This document shows positions 26,111 through 38,400 of a stretch of 64,000 bases of DNA, piece by piece. The notes below the pieces were generated by a model. The model was not told the DNA's origin and did no database searches. It was given only the letters and a program-made list of their open reading frames with translations. This stretch comes from Chionis minor (Eukaryota; Chordata; Aves; Charadriiformes; Chionididae): the NCBI GenBank assembly GCA_013398295.1, contig VZSF01006623.1:4504-68503 (forward strand), written 5' to 3'. The translations under genes were made by a program, and so were the position numbers. Position 1 is the first letter of the stretch, and each line of letters begins with the position of its first letter.

Positions 26111-26968
26111 ACACCTATTTTCCCTGATTAATTCTTGGAGTTTGTGTGTAACAGTCAGCCTTGCTGACATTCGCAGGCATCTGCACTTGAAAGAATAACA
26201 CGCTGTTAGTTAATATTTGTGTTATTGTAAAGTGGCATGATTTAGGAAGAAAAAAAAAAAGAAACAACCAAAACCAAAAAAAAAAAACCACCCCATGAGA
26301 CTGTTCTCGGGGAAACAAAAGAGAATTTTGGGAATGCTTTTTGCCATGGTAACCCAGTTATCGCTCATTAATCTGTCACATATGAAACAAGTTCCAGACT
26401 ACAACACACTTAAACAAGGCAGCGTTCCCGGGGGTTCGCCCCCTCGGCTGCTCTCCCTCTTACCTGCCGCAGCATCCCGGGGCTCTGCGCCCCGCCACAA
26501 GGGTTAACCATGCCAGAAAATCCCATCATGTGCCTGGCTGGCTCTGAAAGAGGGGGGACCCCCTCCCCGCTTGGGCCACCTGGGCTGCCTGGCCCTGCCA
26601 CCCCAAAAGCGGCTCCCCGGGGGGAGACGGGGGAACCAGCCCCCATGGGCGCTGCTGCCCTGGCTTTAGGGGCCGCCTGCATCTCCAGAAGGAAGTAAGT
26701 TTTTTTTTTCCCCTTCATTTCCAAGATAAGGTGTCATTCATGAGAGCAGCGTGCTGAACTAATCAGGTTAATTGAGAGGCCCTGAATAGCTCTCATTGAG
26801 CGGATCCCTCCTTCCTGCTCAAGGCAGATAGTGCAGACGGAGAGATTACAAGTGCTTTAAACTCTTTCTTTCCATCTCTGAATTTCACACCGATTTCAGG
26901 ATGACGAGGGTCAGAGAAGACGTGTGACACGGAGGTTGTACAATTTAGCTTTGCTGGGAGCAAGGTGC

Positions 26969-26969
26969 T

Positions 26970-26990
<21 letters not shown>
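26969..26990. repeat. Homopolymer T22
   Basis: Twenty-two consecutive T. Similar runs are T21 at 45153-45173 and T13-C4-T17 at 47768-47801. Confidence 0.95.
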
Positions 26991-27001
<11 letters not shown>

Positions 27002-27059
27002 ATTATGTCATTATGATTATTTTTTTAGTGCGGCCAGAGCCTTGCAGCTCTCCTGATGC

Positions 27060-27116
27060 CAGGGACACCCTGCTGATTTACGCCAGCTGGAGTGGTGTAA
27101 ATTACTCCACTGTTTT
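27060..27116. repeat. Fossil palindromic sauropsid repeat (GTGTAAAT type)
   Basis: TGCTGATTTACGCCAGCTGG faces GGTGTAAATTACTCCACTG as a decayed palindrome. The GATTTAC-CCAGC and GGTGTAAAT arms are hallmarks of the group. Confidence 0.6.
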
Positions 27117-30100
27117 GGAAAGATGTAGAGGACTAATCCAGTCCCATGATTGGCTCTAGATTGACCTGCTCTTGAGTGTTGTTAATATTAAAATTATTTC
27201 AGACCTAACTCATGGCAGGACTGCAGGAAACATTAATTTTAAAAAGATGTTTTCAGTGTTTGAAGCAGATAACAGTTGGTTTTATTGCTTTTATGGTATC
27301 ATTTCCCTTTAAACTCTTCTAATCGAAGTGGCTGTACATAATTTTATTCAAGTTTACCAGAATGCAAAAGCATTTCCCTCTGGATGCTCTTGCCAAATTA
27401 GGAACATCCAGGCTCCAAACCTCACTCTAATCTTCCTACTCGCCACAGTCTATTACATTTTCTTTGCAAATGTTGTAACTATTAGAGTGCAGGAGAGAGA
27501 ATTTTCAGGAAAACTGATTTCCCAAAAGTAGTGTTCCCTCTGCCCTTTTTCCAAGCCAAACCGGTTGCTTAGCTCAATTCAAACGCCAGCGTCGTCGTCC
27601 CTGTTGGCCCCCTCCTCCCCCCCACTTCTTTTCCTTGGAAGTTTCAGGAATGACTTTAATTATCTCTACAATCAAATTCTCACTGCTGTCCCTGTGAAAG
27701 CGTGTAGTCATGGATTGCTGGGATTATTTTCTTTAGCACTTGGGGATAGAGAAACTGGTTGTTTGGAAATGAGAACCAGCTGGGTTCTCAGAGCCGGCAT
27801 TTGGAGGGAGCCACTTTGCACACAAACCCGGCGCTGAGCGGAGTCGTGAACTCAACCCCCAAACTACCGGCGCTTGGGTTGCCGCATGGGATTACGCAAT
27901 ACCGGGGCTGAGTTTGGCTTCTCTCATTAATGTGCATCTTCAGGGTGGCTGCTGCCAGAGCTCGCTTTAACTCCTCACAGAACTTTGTCGAGGCGGAGGT
28001 GTGCCCTGCAGTGCCATTCCCAGGCTTCACCTGCCTAAAACATAGAAAATAAAATTAACCCCCTGATAGGAGATAACCTTATATCGGACATGCGTACTGC
28101 AGATGCCAGGTAAGCAGGTAAAGAGAGATGAATGCAACAAAAGAAAGAGCAGAGATAAAACTTCTGTTATCTTGCATCTTTTGTTGCCCTAGAAGACAAG
28201 CTGCAGGGGTGATGTTCTTCCGTTCTTTCCAGCTTGGAGAAATTAGTTATTTGTCATACCTTATTAATCTCTTTTAGTGCCAAATTCAATTTGAAATTAG
28301 GACCATACGTCTAGTCAGAAAATTATATGACCTGTGCTTTTAGCTGAGCATTTTGTCATAGGGAAAGGCGCAGAAATCTTCATTTAGTTATGGGGATGTA
28401 AATATGGAGATATTCCACTGGATTTAAGGAAGCTGCTCCAGATTTCTATCTTTTTAAGAGAGAAGCATTTTTTCTTTGGAATACAAGAATCGGTGTTTAT
28501 GGTTTATTTACATTTTAAAATATCTACATAAAATACATATATATCTATATAATTTCTACTTTAAGGGTTCTCTCACACGCGTGCACACTTGTACGCAGCC
28601 TGTGCTTCACTGCAAACTGTTGTTAGGGTGGTTTATGTTTGAAATTGGGACTTTTTAATGTTTGAAATGCAATAGCAACTAAACCGGTAGTTTAGGTAAA
28701 AAGTCCGGAAAAGAAGTCTTACAGTTCCTTTATTAAAAAAAAAGTTCATAGCAAAGAAAATGATTGATTGCCTAGCTTTGAACAGCTACTTTCATATGAT
28801 TTGATTTCTTTAATGCCTGAAATATAATGACTTTGACTCTATTAATATCCCCTTTAGCACAACTAAATTATTTTTTGAAAGATGAAACCATTTCACTCTG
28901 AACATGCTTAGCTCATACCATGACCTAAATATTCTCATGTATCACACATGCACATTGTTTTAGAGTTTTAGGCTGAAACAAATATTCTTTAGCCACCGCG
29001 ACTCCAACATTTGCGAGGTTTTCTACTTTTCTTCTGCTGATACATTTATCCAGTGTTTCGGTTTATCAGCTTGTCTGTATGTATACACATTCTCACATGC
29101 ATACCGTGGTTTTGTATTTTGGGGTTTTTAATCTGGATTTTCTATTTTTCCCCCCCAACAAATAACTGCTGCATTTCCAGTCACTCAAATTTGGACAGAA
29201 TTTTACTTCCTGTTTCAAAGGTCAGGGAAAGCTGACCTCAACAGCAGTGTGGAGGCTGCTGAATTATTCATATCATTGACTTTGTGTCAGCTTCCACATT
29301 TGTGCAGAGGGATGTTTTATTCATTTATCTCATTTAGGGACCTGCTCTGCACCTGTTTCTACCATTAAGTACCCTGTAATTTGCATTTGATGCTAATTTA
29401 GTTTCATATCAGCCTGGTCCCCCCTTGTTAATTTAATTTTCTAAGACCCTTTTCATTACAGTAGAAATGTTTCCCTCTTTAAAGCAAACATCTATACAAG
29501 TAATTGTATAAACTGCCTTTTAAATAATATCTTTTAGAAGATTCCATCGTTTAATTCCTTAATTCCTATAATTAGCCATGGTTTGATTAATGTTTCAAAG
29601 GGTTAAATTAAAATGCAGAATTACTCAAATGCATACTTGAATAATTTTCTCTCTGCTGATAACAGTTTCTGCATTGTTGCTTTTATTTGACTCGTGATTC
29701 TGAATATTACGTGTACTAACAAGCACTAATTTTCCTTATGTAGTGATTTTACTCTGCGAAGCGATAGCTGTTTTTAACGTATAATTGTTGGAAACTCTGT
29801 ATTGCTGGTAGGATATTTAATTTTTTTCCTCAGATCGATTGTAAACAGTGAAGGAGAAATGCTGTGACTGAGGAGCTGCTCTAGGTTTCTTTCCAGATTG
29901 TAAGAAACTTAAAGGGATCCTTTATTTTGCCAACAAACATCACCGCTGTGTTCTCACAAACAGCATGATTAGTGCCGATCACTACAGAGAATAATTCGGA
30001 AATATTTACAACCATCATGGATTTGTTTGTGTAGGTGAAAATTTACATACACTGTGATCCTACAGGGCAAAAGATTGTCGCCTCCAAGCACGTTTATGCA

Positions 30101-30473
30101 TTTTCAGTACATGCAGCACTGGGGTAAATAAATGTCCAGAGGGGCTATAGTGGAAAATCCAAGTCCCTTCACTCCCCCGTGGGTTTATTTTAGAACAAGG
30201 CTGGATAATTGCAGCGGGGGGTGGGCGCCGTGCTCCCACCTCCCTGCCTGCTGGGAATGGGGGATGGACACCCCCTCCCCTCCTTCCCCAGCCAGGGGAA
30301 AATGCAGCAGTGACCCTGGGCTTCCAGAGATGTGACGCATGCAGAGATGGGGATGGGGGAGATCAGTGGAAAGAAGGGGCCGGGAGTAGCGGGCAGCTGG
30401 GCTTCATTACCCCAGCAAAACAGCTCACGCCAATTCCTCCCTCTGGTTACAATGGGGGGTGTCAGGGCATCTA

Positions 30474-30483
30474 TCCCAAGGGA
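30474..30483. promoter_or_regulatory. Perfect EBF consensus site TCCCAAGGGA
   Basis: It matches TCCCNNGGGA exactly. A second match, TCCCTGGGGA, is at 39047-39056. EBF genes are known to be autoregulated, but about one such match is expected by chance in 64 kb, so occupancy is speculative. Confidence 0.25.
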
Positions 30484-30880
30484 CCGTCCGCCCAAATCCT
30501 TCCATGCCCGCTTGGGGACAGGAGAGATTTGGCCTTGGGCTCTTCTTTGATGCCTCGGTGAGGCTCCCCAGCGCCTGGCCGAGGCTCTGAGCCGGTGCCG
30601 CAGGCTGTGGGAAGGATGCAAGTCCAGCACGTAGGGTCAGCTTGGCATCAGCTTGCCTTTTGCCCAACCAGAAGGCGACACCCCTCTTCCTCCAAGTTGC
30701 CTTGAAGTCACGACAAGTTTGGGGAGAGATGCCTGCTAGTTTGGGCTGAAAGGAGGCTGTTCTGCTCTTCTGCTTTTGGGGGGAACCAGGGGGTTCCCGC
30801 TGCAAATGGTGCCCGGGGCTGCACCAGGGGCCAGGTTTGGCTGTGATGGTCCCAAAAGTTTGTGTTGCGTTACCTGCTGT

Positions 30881-30966
30881 AGGTGGATCTGCTCTGTCAG
30901 GGGGGGTTGAACCAGATGATCTCCAGAGGTCCCTTCCAACCCTTAACATTCTGGGATTTTGTGATG
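30881..30966 (+). repeat. CR1 LINE 3' end, degenerate
   Basis: The segment contains the CR1 3' signature: GGATCTGCTCTGTCAGG, then TTGAACCAGATGATCTCCAG, then AGGTCCCTTCCAACCC. It ends in a decayed octamer repeat (CATTCTGGGATTTTGTGA). This matches the avian CR1 tail, on the + strand. The 5' limit is uncertain because the upstream sequence is GC-rich and not recognisable. CR1 copies are typically 5'-truncated in this way. Confidence 0.88.
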
Positions 30967-33133
30967 ACGTTCCGCTTAGAGAGACAAGCCTGAGACTTGG
31001 GCTCTGGAGCTGCTAATAGCGTGAGGATTTAATATCCAAAATTTGGGTTGAAACAACCTCTCTGGTTTTGTGTTGCCATTGGGGTGTTTTGCTTTTACAA
31101 AGGTGTCTTGTGGGCTCTGTTTGTGCTGGTGTTGGGGGTCCAGAGTGGGTTTGCATCGGGGGCACGCTCCTGAGCCAGTTCTGGTTGCAGCCGGGATGGC
31201 TGATGGTCAGGCATGAACCCCAATATCTGCAAACATCACCCTTCCCAGCAGCCCCCAGATTCAGATATTCGTAATTGCTCCCCCTTTATTTTATCATATA
31301 CTCTCAATAACGGCCTCAAAGCTGGGCATTTCCTGAGTATTAATGACCAGCTGGGGTTAATGGCCCTTGCTTGTGCCTTGAGCCATCAGCTCCTCCCGAC
31401 TGGTCATTAATTCCCAGGAAAAGCCCTCTGTGGAGGTCATTATTGCTTAATTATCTCCATACACTTTAATGCCAGTTTTGACAATGTACAGTCTCATACT
31501 TTGAGTTATAGGTACTTTATAATTCATTAAATAGCTTATCATTAAAACTGCAGATGATCTTGATTATTATTTATTAATGTTTTCCCTTTGATTTTTTTTT
31601 AATTTTTTTTTTACATCTGATGCTCCCATGCCGTAGTAAGGAGGGGACAAAGGTAGACACAGTATGGCTCTGATGCTGAATACCATGGTGCTGTGGTTCT
31701 CCCTGTCTGGAGGGATGTCTCTGGCTTGGAGAGGTCCCAAGGGCATCTGCCAATGGAGCCCAGACCTCAGCTCTGGGCTCAGCTTGCTTAGCCCTCAAGG
31801 GCAACCAGGACTTGAGGAGTGGGATGGCCACCTGCGCTGGAGCTCCCTATGCCGGCTCCGTGCTGTTGGAGCGCTGGCAGGATATGGCCCGCAGTTTTGG
31901 CGGTTCTTGCCTCACTTTTCTCCTCAGCCTGGACCAGACGCAGGCTTGGGGTTTGCTCTGGGAGCCCTTTCTCACCTTGGCGAGTTGTTCCTGTGGTGAG
32001 CTCTCTTGGGGTTCATGGTTTGGCCCTTTCTCCAGCAGCGTCGGGTTGGTCGGTGACATGTTGCAGTGCTGTTAGGTGGTGTGGAAAGTAAATGGGACAG
32101 GCTCAAGTCAAGTAGAGGGACTTTAATTTGTACTTCTTAATAGGAGTGTGCATCTCTTCCTCCTGGGAGAAGCTTATCTTTCTGTCACCTAGGTGTCCCT
32201 CTGCGTGGCACAACAGAGCTGCAGCTGCTTCTGGCTTTGCGCCTGCAAGACCAGAGGCTCCGGGCGCTGCCCGTGTGTGCTGGGAAAGGTCCCGTAGGCA
32301 GCCCAGCCGGCTCCGCATCCGGCTCCTCGCTGAACTTGCTCCCCGTGGAAATGGCCAGAGGGGCACTGCCATGTCCCAGGGCCCTCACTTGGGTAACGCT
32401 GACTCTTGGGGAATTTACTGTCCTATTCACCCCAAATGGCCCAATCCGGCACCCTTGTCCAGTTCTCCCATTTTCCGTTTCTTTTTCTCGCAGGCTTTAC
32501 AAGCAAAATATCCGGGTAACAGAATGTCAAACTTTTGTGCTCACGGATTGTCTGAGGTTTTGGTGTGCAGGAGCTCTGGGCAGCACCGAGGGGGGCTGTG
32601 ACCCCGCGTGGGGGACCTGCGCTGGCGTGGGGACCAGGATGGTGCCCTGGGCTTGGGGAGATCGTAGTGGTGGGACTCCGTTAGCTGGAAAACCCGTGAG
32701 GATGCGTGCTCCCCGTTCTCGCTCAGCACTTGTGTTTCTGCCGCTCTCCCCAACAGCATCAAGTCGTTTAGGCAATAATAATACAGCTTTGGCGCTGTTT
32801 TCTCCATGACCTGCGTCTCTGTTGGTTTTGTGTTTGCTGGAGGAAAAGTTGCGTGTAGATGTGAAAATACTGGCCCCATTGAGCTGTGCCATCGCCTTTG
32901 GAGGAGGCCAAAATTTCACCCACTGTATTTGCTTTTCTACCTCTGAGCTGTGTTTGTTTACAAAACCTTCTTCTGAACTGCTATAAACCGCCCAACCGAT
33001 CTGCCTCCCAGTCCCAGTCTGCTCTGGCCTTCTCCAGAAACCAGTCCGTTTTGATTAAAATCATGTCATTTGAAAGCAGGGAAACAAACAAACCCAAAGC
33101 CTTGCGCAAAGTTTGAAACTGGCATGTTGCTGC

Positions 33134-33211
33134 CAAGAAAAAAAAAAAAACAACACCAAGAGCCAAAACAAAAACCAAAACAACCCCAACCCAAAAAACC
33201 CCCAAATCCAG
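33134..33211. repeat. A/C-rich low-complexity sequence
   Basis: An A run is followed by irregular AACAACACC, CCAAAACAAAAACC and AACCCC units. It is simple low-complexity DNA. A smaller relative lies at 26247-26294. Confidence 0.85.
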
Positions 33212-33389
33212 ACTCAACGGGTCTCCTGTTACCACAGTCAGGGAAGTCCAACGGCTTGAAGCTGATGGAGAGTTGGAGTTGCACGGTTAAGAAAAAAATT
33301 TAAAAAAAAAAAAAGAGGGCAAAAGGGAGCAATGCTATTTATTTATTTATTTAAGAGCCTAAAAGATTTATGGCAGAGCTAATTTAGGA

Positions 33390-33534
33390 GCGCGCTCGAT
33401 TCTAAATTCCCACTGTGTGCGAAAGCCAGCGGTGCGCGGAGCAGAGGGCCGGCGGGGTGAGGATTTTTGGGAGCCGGGCAGCGGAGCTGGGAACACACTG
33501 CTATATTTTTTTTTAAACACCCCCCCCTCCGTGC
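33390..33534. other. CpG-rich segment abutting the gap
   Basis: I count about eleven CpGs in the roughly 110 bases from 33390 to 33500 (GCGCGCTCG, GTGCGCGGAG, GGCCGGCGGGG). This is well above the surrounding intron. It may be the visible edge of a larger GC-rich island lost in the gap. Function unknown. Confidence 0.5.
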
Positions 33535-33635
33535 NNNNNNNNNNNNNNNNNNNNNNNNNNNNNNNNNNNNNNNNNNNNNNNNNNNNNNNNNNNNNNNNNN
33601 NNNNNNNNNNNNNNNNNNNNNNNNNNNNNNNNNNN
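33535..33635. other. Assembly gap (about 100 N)
   Basis: A run of N that I count as 101. It sits between a CpG-rich segment and a long polypyrimidine tract, a combination that commonly breaks assemblies. The true length is unknown. Confidence 0.98.
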
Positions 33636-34045
33636 CCCCTTCCCCTTCCCCTCCTCTCCTTCCCTTTGCTTCTTCTCTTCTCGTTCTCTTTTCTTTCTCT
33701 TTTTTTCTCTTTTTCTTTCCTCTCTCCCCCCTTCATTCCCCTCTCCCTTTTTCTCTTCCTTTTCTTTCTCCTTCTCTTCCTCCCCTTTCATTTTTCCTCT
33801 TTCTCCTTTTCTCTTATCTTGCAATTTTCTCTTCACTTTTCTTTCTCTTTTCTACTTTCTTTCTCTCTTCTTTCTTTTTCACTTCTTTCCTTTTCTTTCA
33901 CTTTTTCACTTTTTCTTTTTCACTTTTTCTTTCACTTTTTCACTTTTTCTCTTTCACTTTTTCCCCTTTCACTTTTTTCTTCTTTCACTTTTTTCTTCTT
34001 TCGCTTTTTCTTCTTTCACTTTTTCCTCTCCTCTCCCTCTCCTCT
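33636..34045. repeat. Polypyrimidine tract with TTTCACTTTTT array
   Basis: About 410 bp are almost entirely C and T on the + strand. The first half is irregular CTTTT/CCTCT. From 33877 to 34021 a short-period array contains ten exact TTTCACTT units and one TTTCGCTT. Such homopurine-homopyrimidine DNA can form triplexes. The ORFs reading through it are Ser/Phe/Leu low complexity and are not genes. Confidence 0.93.
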
Positions 34046-34794
34046 GATTGTTCCCTTGCTAAAAGCCAAAGACAGAATTACAAATGCTGCTTTGGCATTG
34101 CGGTTTACAGCATTCTTCGGGGGTGTTTTCTTCTGCACAGTATGTTCTGTATCTTCCTTTTGGATCATCATCTCTGTGAAAGACAAAATATTCCTTCTCT
34201 GTTAAGAGAAGCGTGGAAAAATTGCGAAGTGTAAGGAATGCACAATGCTTCTTCCCTTTCTCAACATCCATATAATTACTGTTAAGCCAAACCGAAAAGC
34301 CTCAGGCTTAGAGATCACTAGAGTAAAGTTGCATTTCGCAAGACAAAAAATGAACTCAGTGCTTAAAAAAAAAATTGGTGACCAGTTCTGTGTCATAGAC
34401 TGTAAAAGCAGGCACGATATTTTGCTACGGAAAAGCAGAGGCATTCAGGTTTGTTACCATATGGAATATAAAATTAGCTTTATTTACATTTACTTCTTAC
34501 CTTCTGCTTTGCGGAGAGCAAACGTAGCTATTAAAACTCTTGATATGTTTGTTTTTCAAGAAGAATAAATAGCACGAATAAAGAAAACATTGGGGGGGGG
34601 GAATAGATATGATGTACAGTGATGATGTTGCTTTTTTTTAAGTTTTAATTTCAGGGTGGGAGCACTGGAGCCGTGTTGGATGAGAAATGTATTCATGCAA
34701 TGAAAGGCTGCGTTTGAACGCAGCTTTTTTGTTTACGTTTTCAGCAAAACCAAGATGACACAGCTGGGCACGTTCAAAGCGAAATAAAAATAGG

Positions 34795-34836
34795 AATGAA
34801 TAAATAAATAGTAGTAAAGAATAGTAGTAAATAAAA
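34795..34836. repeat. (AATA)n / AATAGTAGTAAA tandem repeat
   Basis: GAATAAATAAATA is followed by two tandem 12-mers AATAGTAGTAAA at 34807-34818 and 34820-34831. Simple sequence. Confidence 0.85.
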
Positions 34837-35220
34837 ATGAATTCAAGTGAGTGGCGTGCTGAGCCTCGCGGAAGGCGCCCTCCGCCTGCCCAAGCGGTGT
34901 CGGTCTGGGAAGGTGGCGTGAGCCGATGGCCGGGGAAGGAGGGAGCGCGGCTGGGTGGAAGAGGCCGGTGGGGCAGCAGCAGAGCTCGGCTCCTCCACCG
35001 CCAGCTCTTCCCCATGGCTTTGACCTGCCCAAGGAGCTTTGTACCGCTGAGACCGGAGTGTTTTCTTGCATGTTTTGGGGTGTCATGTTTAGTGGAGGAG
35101 GAGACATTTTTAGCTGCCCGTGCCACATGCCATGTGGAAACCTCCTGCCTGCAGACAGGAGGAAGAGGAGGGGGTGGGAAAACCAGGGAGGCAGCCGGGG
35201 GGGCTGGGAGCCATAAGAGA

Positions 35221-35481
35221 AGAAGAGGCTGGGAGACCTGGAAGTGGCAGGCAGACAGAGATAGATAGCAATTAGGATCTCGAAGCAGACTGGGAGATAA
35301 GGAGTCACTGAAGATTTACTGTATGTATATGGACAGAAAGAAAGAGCGAGTACATTGGGAGCAGAGAGGGAGGTGTGTACGCACTGTAAATCTTCCCTGA
35401 TGCCATATCTCTGCCTGCTTCTGCATCCTAATTGCTATCTCCTTGGCTGCTGCTTTCTGGCCTCCAGCCACTTTCTCTCCA
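35221..35481. repeat. Long imperfect inverted repeat (hairpin, about 95-bp arms)
   Basis: The left arm (about 35221-35319) and right arm (about 35385-35480) are inverted copies around a centre near 35352. Perfect blocks are AGATAGCAATTAGGAT (35263-35278) against ATCCTAATTGCTATCT (35425-35440), and GAAGATTTAC (35310-35319) against GTAAATCTTC (35386-35395). Between and outside these blocks the arms still align with substitutions. The inner part (35316-35332 against 35374-35390) differs mostly by transitions. It may be a foldback/MITE-type element or a transcribed hairpin. I do not recognise the family and saw no second copy in the window. Confidence 0.75.
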
Positions 35482-38400
35482 TTTCCTTTCCTACCTCCAG
35501 TGCCACCTTCGTGAGCCAGGATTAGGCCCCCCGTACGCTTGCGGCTGGGCAAGGTGCTGCTCTCCTGGCACAGGCTGGAGCGGTTTTCCGAAGCCTGCTG
35601 TGATTTACGCTCTGCTTTCCGGGGCCTCCAGTGAAGCCTGGGAAGCGGAGAGGAGCTGTAAACGCGTGTGCTTGCTCCTTGTGCTAGGACTTCGGGGCGC
35701 AGCCAGGTCACCTGCAGAGCTCGGCTGCCCGCTTTTCCCTACCAACTCTAAGGCCTCTTTGCACCAGCTAACCAGGAATCGGGCAATTGGTTTGTAATGG
35801 GGGACTACAGGAGGTGCTTCTGATCACCACCCCAGGGACAGAACGCAGCCGTGAGCGCCAGCTCACGCTCTCCATGACAACAATGATCACTGCAGCCTCG
35901 AGAGAGTTTGGTCACAGCCACCACTCTCAAATCGACTTTTGGGATCCTGTCCTTCGCCCAGGAACAGCCTGGAAATGTCTGAGTCTTTGGGAAGATCTTT
36001 CCCCTCTCTGTCAACATTCATATCCATGTAGTTTCAAGGTGTGATTTTTTCTTGGGTCAAAATTCTACTTGTTTTAGCAATGTGAGTAGCCCCAAGGACC
36101 CGCTCACGAGGAGGATTTACCTCTTTAGGTCAAAAGGATGGTGGTATCTGCAGTATTGCTCTAAACCTTGTGTGGCTTTAACTTCCAAGGATTTTTTTCC
36201 TGCCAGACAGGAATAAATGCCTCTTTGGAGTATCTTATTCTTTCATGCATCTTAGGGATCATCTCCTGATTTGTTCAAACTCATATTAGTATACCAGTAA
36301 TGCTTGATTAGAATAGTTTTATATCAAGTAAATATTTTCTTAAATGCATAATTGATTGTGTAGGGAAGGAAGAACTGCAAGAATGGAAATCATACATCAT
36401 TTCATTATTAATGGCAATGTCTAAATAAAATGCAGACCTTGTCATATTTAATGGATGGCTGAGTCCATTCTGCTTTAAAACGCAAAATGTTTTTTTTTTT
36501 TTTAAAGGTGCCTGCATAATTTCAGCCAGTTTAGGTGGAATTTAGTATTTCCATAACTGTGTTTGAGGGGGCTTAAGTTTGTAGGACCTAAACTAGGTTG
36601 TCTCAGAGCAAACCAGTGAGGAAATGGTCTTGGCATAGCGTTTAAAGTTAATATTCTCTTAAAGAGATTTTTTTTCCCAGAATAAATTCATTTAGGGATT
36701 TTCTTACAAACCGCATAACACCTAATTAAGGTTTTATTTTTTTATTGTATAAAATTGAAGCTGGTGGAGCTCTGCAAATTTACACTTGCTGTGGCTGTGG
36801 TCCATAGTATTACTAAAGGGCGAATTCTGTTTCTTGTACTTTAATTAGCTGTGAGGGTTGATGAGTGATGCTGGGGTCTAAACATGATACGCACAGCACA
36901 AATCAGCCTGCCCTGGCCGTGGAGAGCCTGGGATCGAACAAAAGGTAGAGGAAGATGAGGTATATGAGCAATCTCATAACATCAATGGATTTAGGCATTA
37001 GAGGGAGGGAAGCAGGGGATGGGTTATAAAATAAAGACCAGATCTGCTAACTGCCCAGTCCCTCAGCTTCTGGCTTCAGTGGGAAAAGGAGCGCTTGGGG
37101 CTGTGTTACGTTTGCCTCCACACGTAGAAACCTTGAGGGGTTTGCTCCATGTGGAAGCCTGTGCTGCAAAGCTCCTTCACTGGAGAACTGGTCTCCAATG
37201 GACTGAGGTGGGATAGAAAGGTTTCCCGAGCTGGTTGCATGCTGGAGGCATGTGTTTTCTTGCCCCTGGTCTTATGGACCAGATCTATCAGGGTGAGACT
37301 CTGTCTCAACGCCTTGCAGAGCTAGAGAAATTGGTCATATTGTCCGCTGTGTGAATGCCAGTAACAACCACATGTTCCCATGACACGTACAGGTGCCAGA
37401 CCTGGCACGGGCTAATTTTCTTCTGGCAGGATCCCTCAGTCTGTACCATGCCAGTGCCAGGACAGGAATGGATCGGTGTCGGAGTAAGGCGAGTGATGCA
37501 AACTGTCCTGGCTTGGGACCGCTGCTTGTGGTTCAGGTGACTCCCAGCACCCACGCGCGTGTCCCAGCAGCGATGGTGGGAAGGCTGGAAGAGGAGAGGA
37601 GTGTGACTGCAGGTGAAACATGGTGCTGGGGAAGGAGAATGACTGAACTTGAAGCATCTTGGCAGCCCTGGGCATACGCTCCAGCTGGTGCTTGGAATAG
37701 GATGTCAGGGATTTTGTTCCCCAGAGCTTGGCACAGCTGTTGTGTCTTCCCTGCCCAGCACAGACCACAGAGGCCTTTAGATCTGAGCTGTGGAGAACTC
37801 CCGCTCTTCTCATCTCTAAATCTTTAAAATATTGCAAATAGTTCATTTGTTTTAAAGCTTGAAACTCAAGCCTTTGATGTTGCTTTTAGGAAGTTAAATA
37901 ATAAAGCACAGTGTTCTCCAAACGAGGGCTTTTGTCAGAAAACCTTGCTTTACAATGAAAAGAAGGAAAACATAAATAAATGATACTCAAATATTTATAA
38001 AGGCGTTCAGCAGATCAAAATGTTTCATTCTGCCTTTATATTGTTACTTCGTGTCTCCCTGTCTGAGGCTATTTTTTTCTTTAAACCGTGCAATGCAGAA
38101 TGTATTTTGCTTCTTATACCATTAATTTGCAGTGTTTTACTGAGTCCTTTCTCACAGGGACATCAATAGGGCATTCAACGGATACGTATGTAAATGTATG
38201 AATGGTATTTCTTTGGCTGTTGGTTTTGTGCCTTGCTGCTATGGGTGGTGGGACCGAGCTCAAAGTGGGAGATAGAAAGTTGCTCCAATGATAATATTAA
38301 TTGTTGGCAGGCTGATTGAGTTCTGTCTTGGTGTATTTCTGTTCGGACATTGCACGTGTGAGAGATGCTCCTGCCCCTGACATGTATTATGTGCCGCTGC

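Noticed and set aside
32237..32809. A 190-codon + strand ORF, with overlapping antisense ORFs of similar size
   Set aside because: Open on several frames at once because of GC content, with no homology recognised.
33417..34234. Two long ORFs (about 255-262 codons) on the + strand
   Set aside because: They read through the N gap and the polypyrimidine tract, giving only Ser/Phe/Leu low complexity. No domain is present.
34733..35308. A 191-codon minus-strand ORF
   Set aside because: It overlaps the GC-rich block and part of the hairpin. Its composition is low complexity (Pro/Ser, then Tyr/Phe) and no domain is seen.
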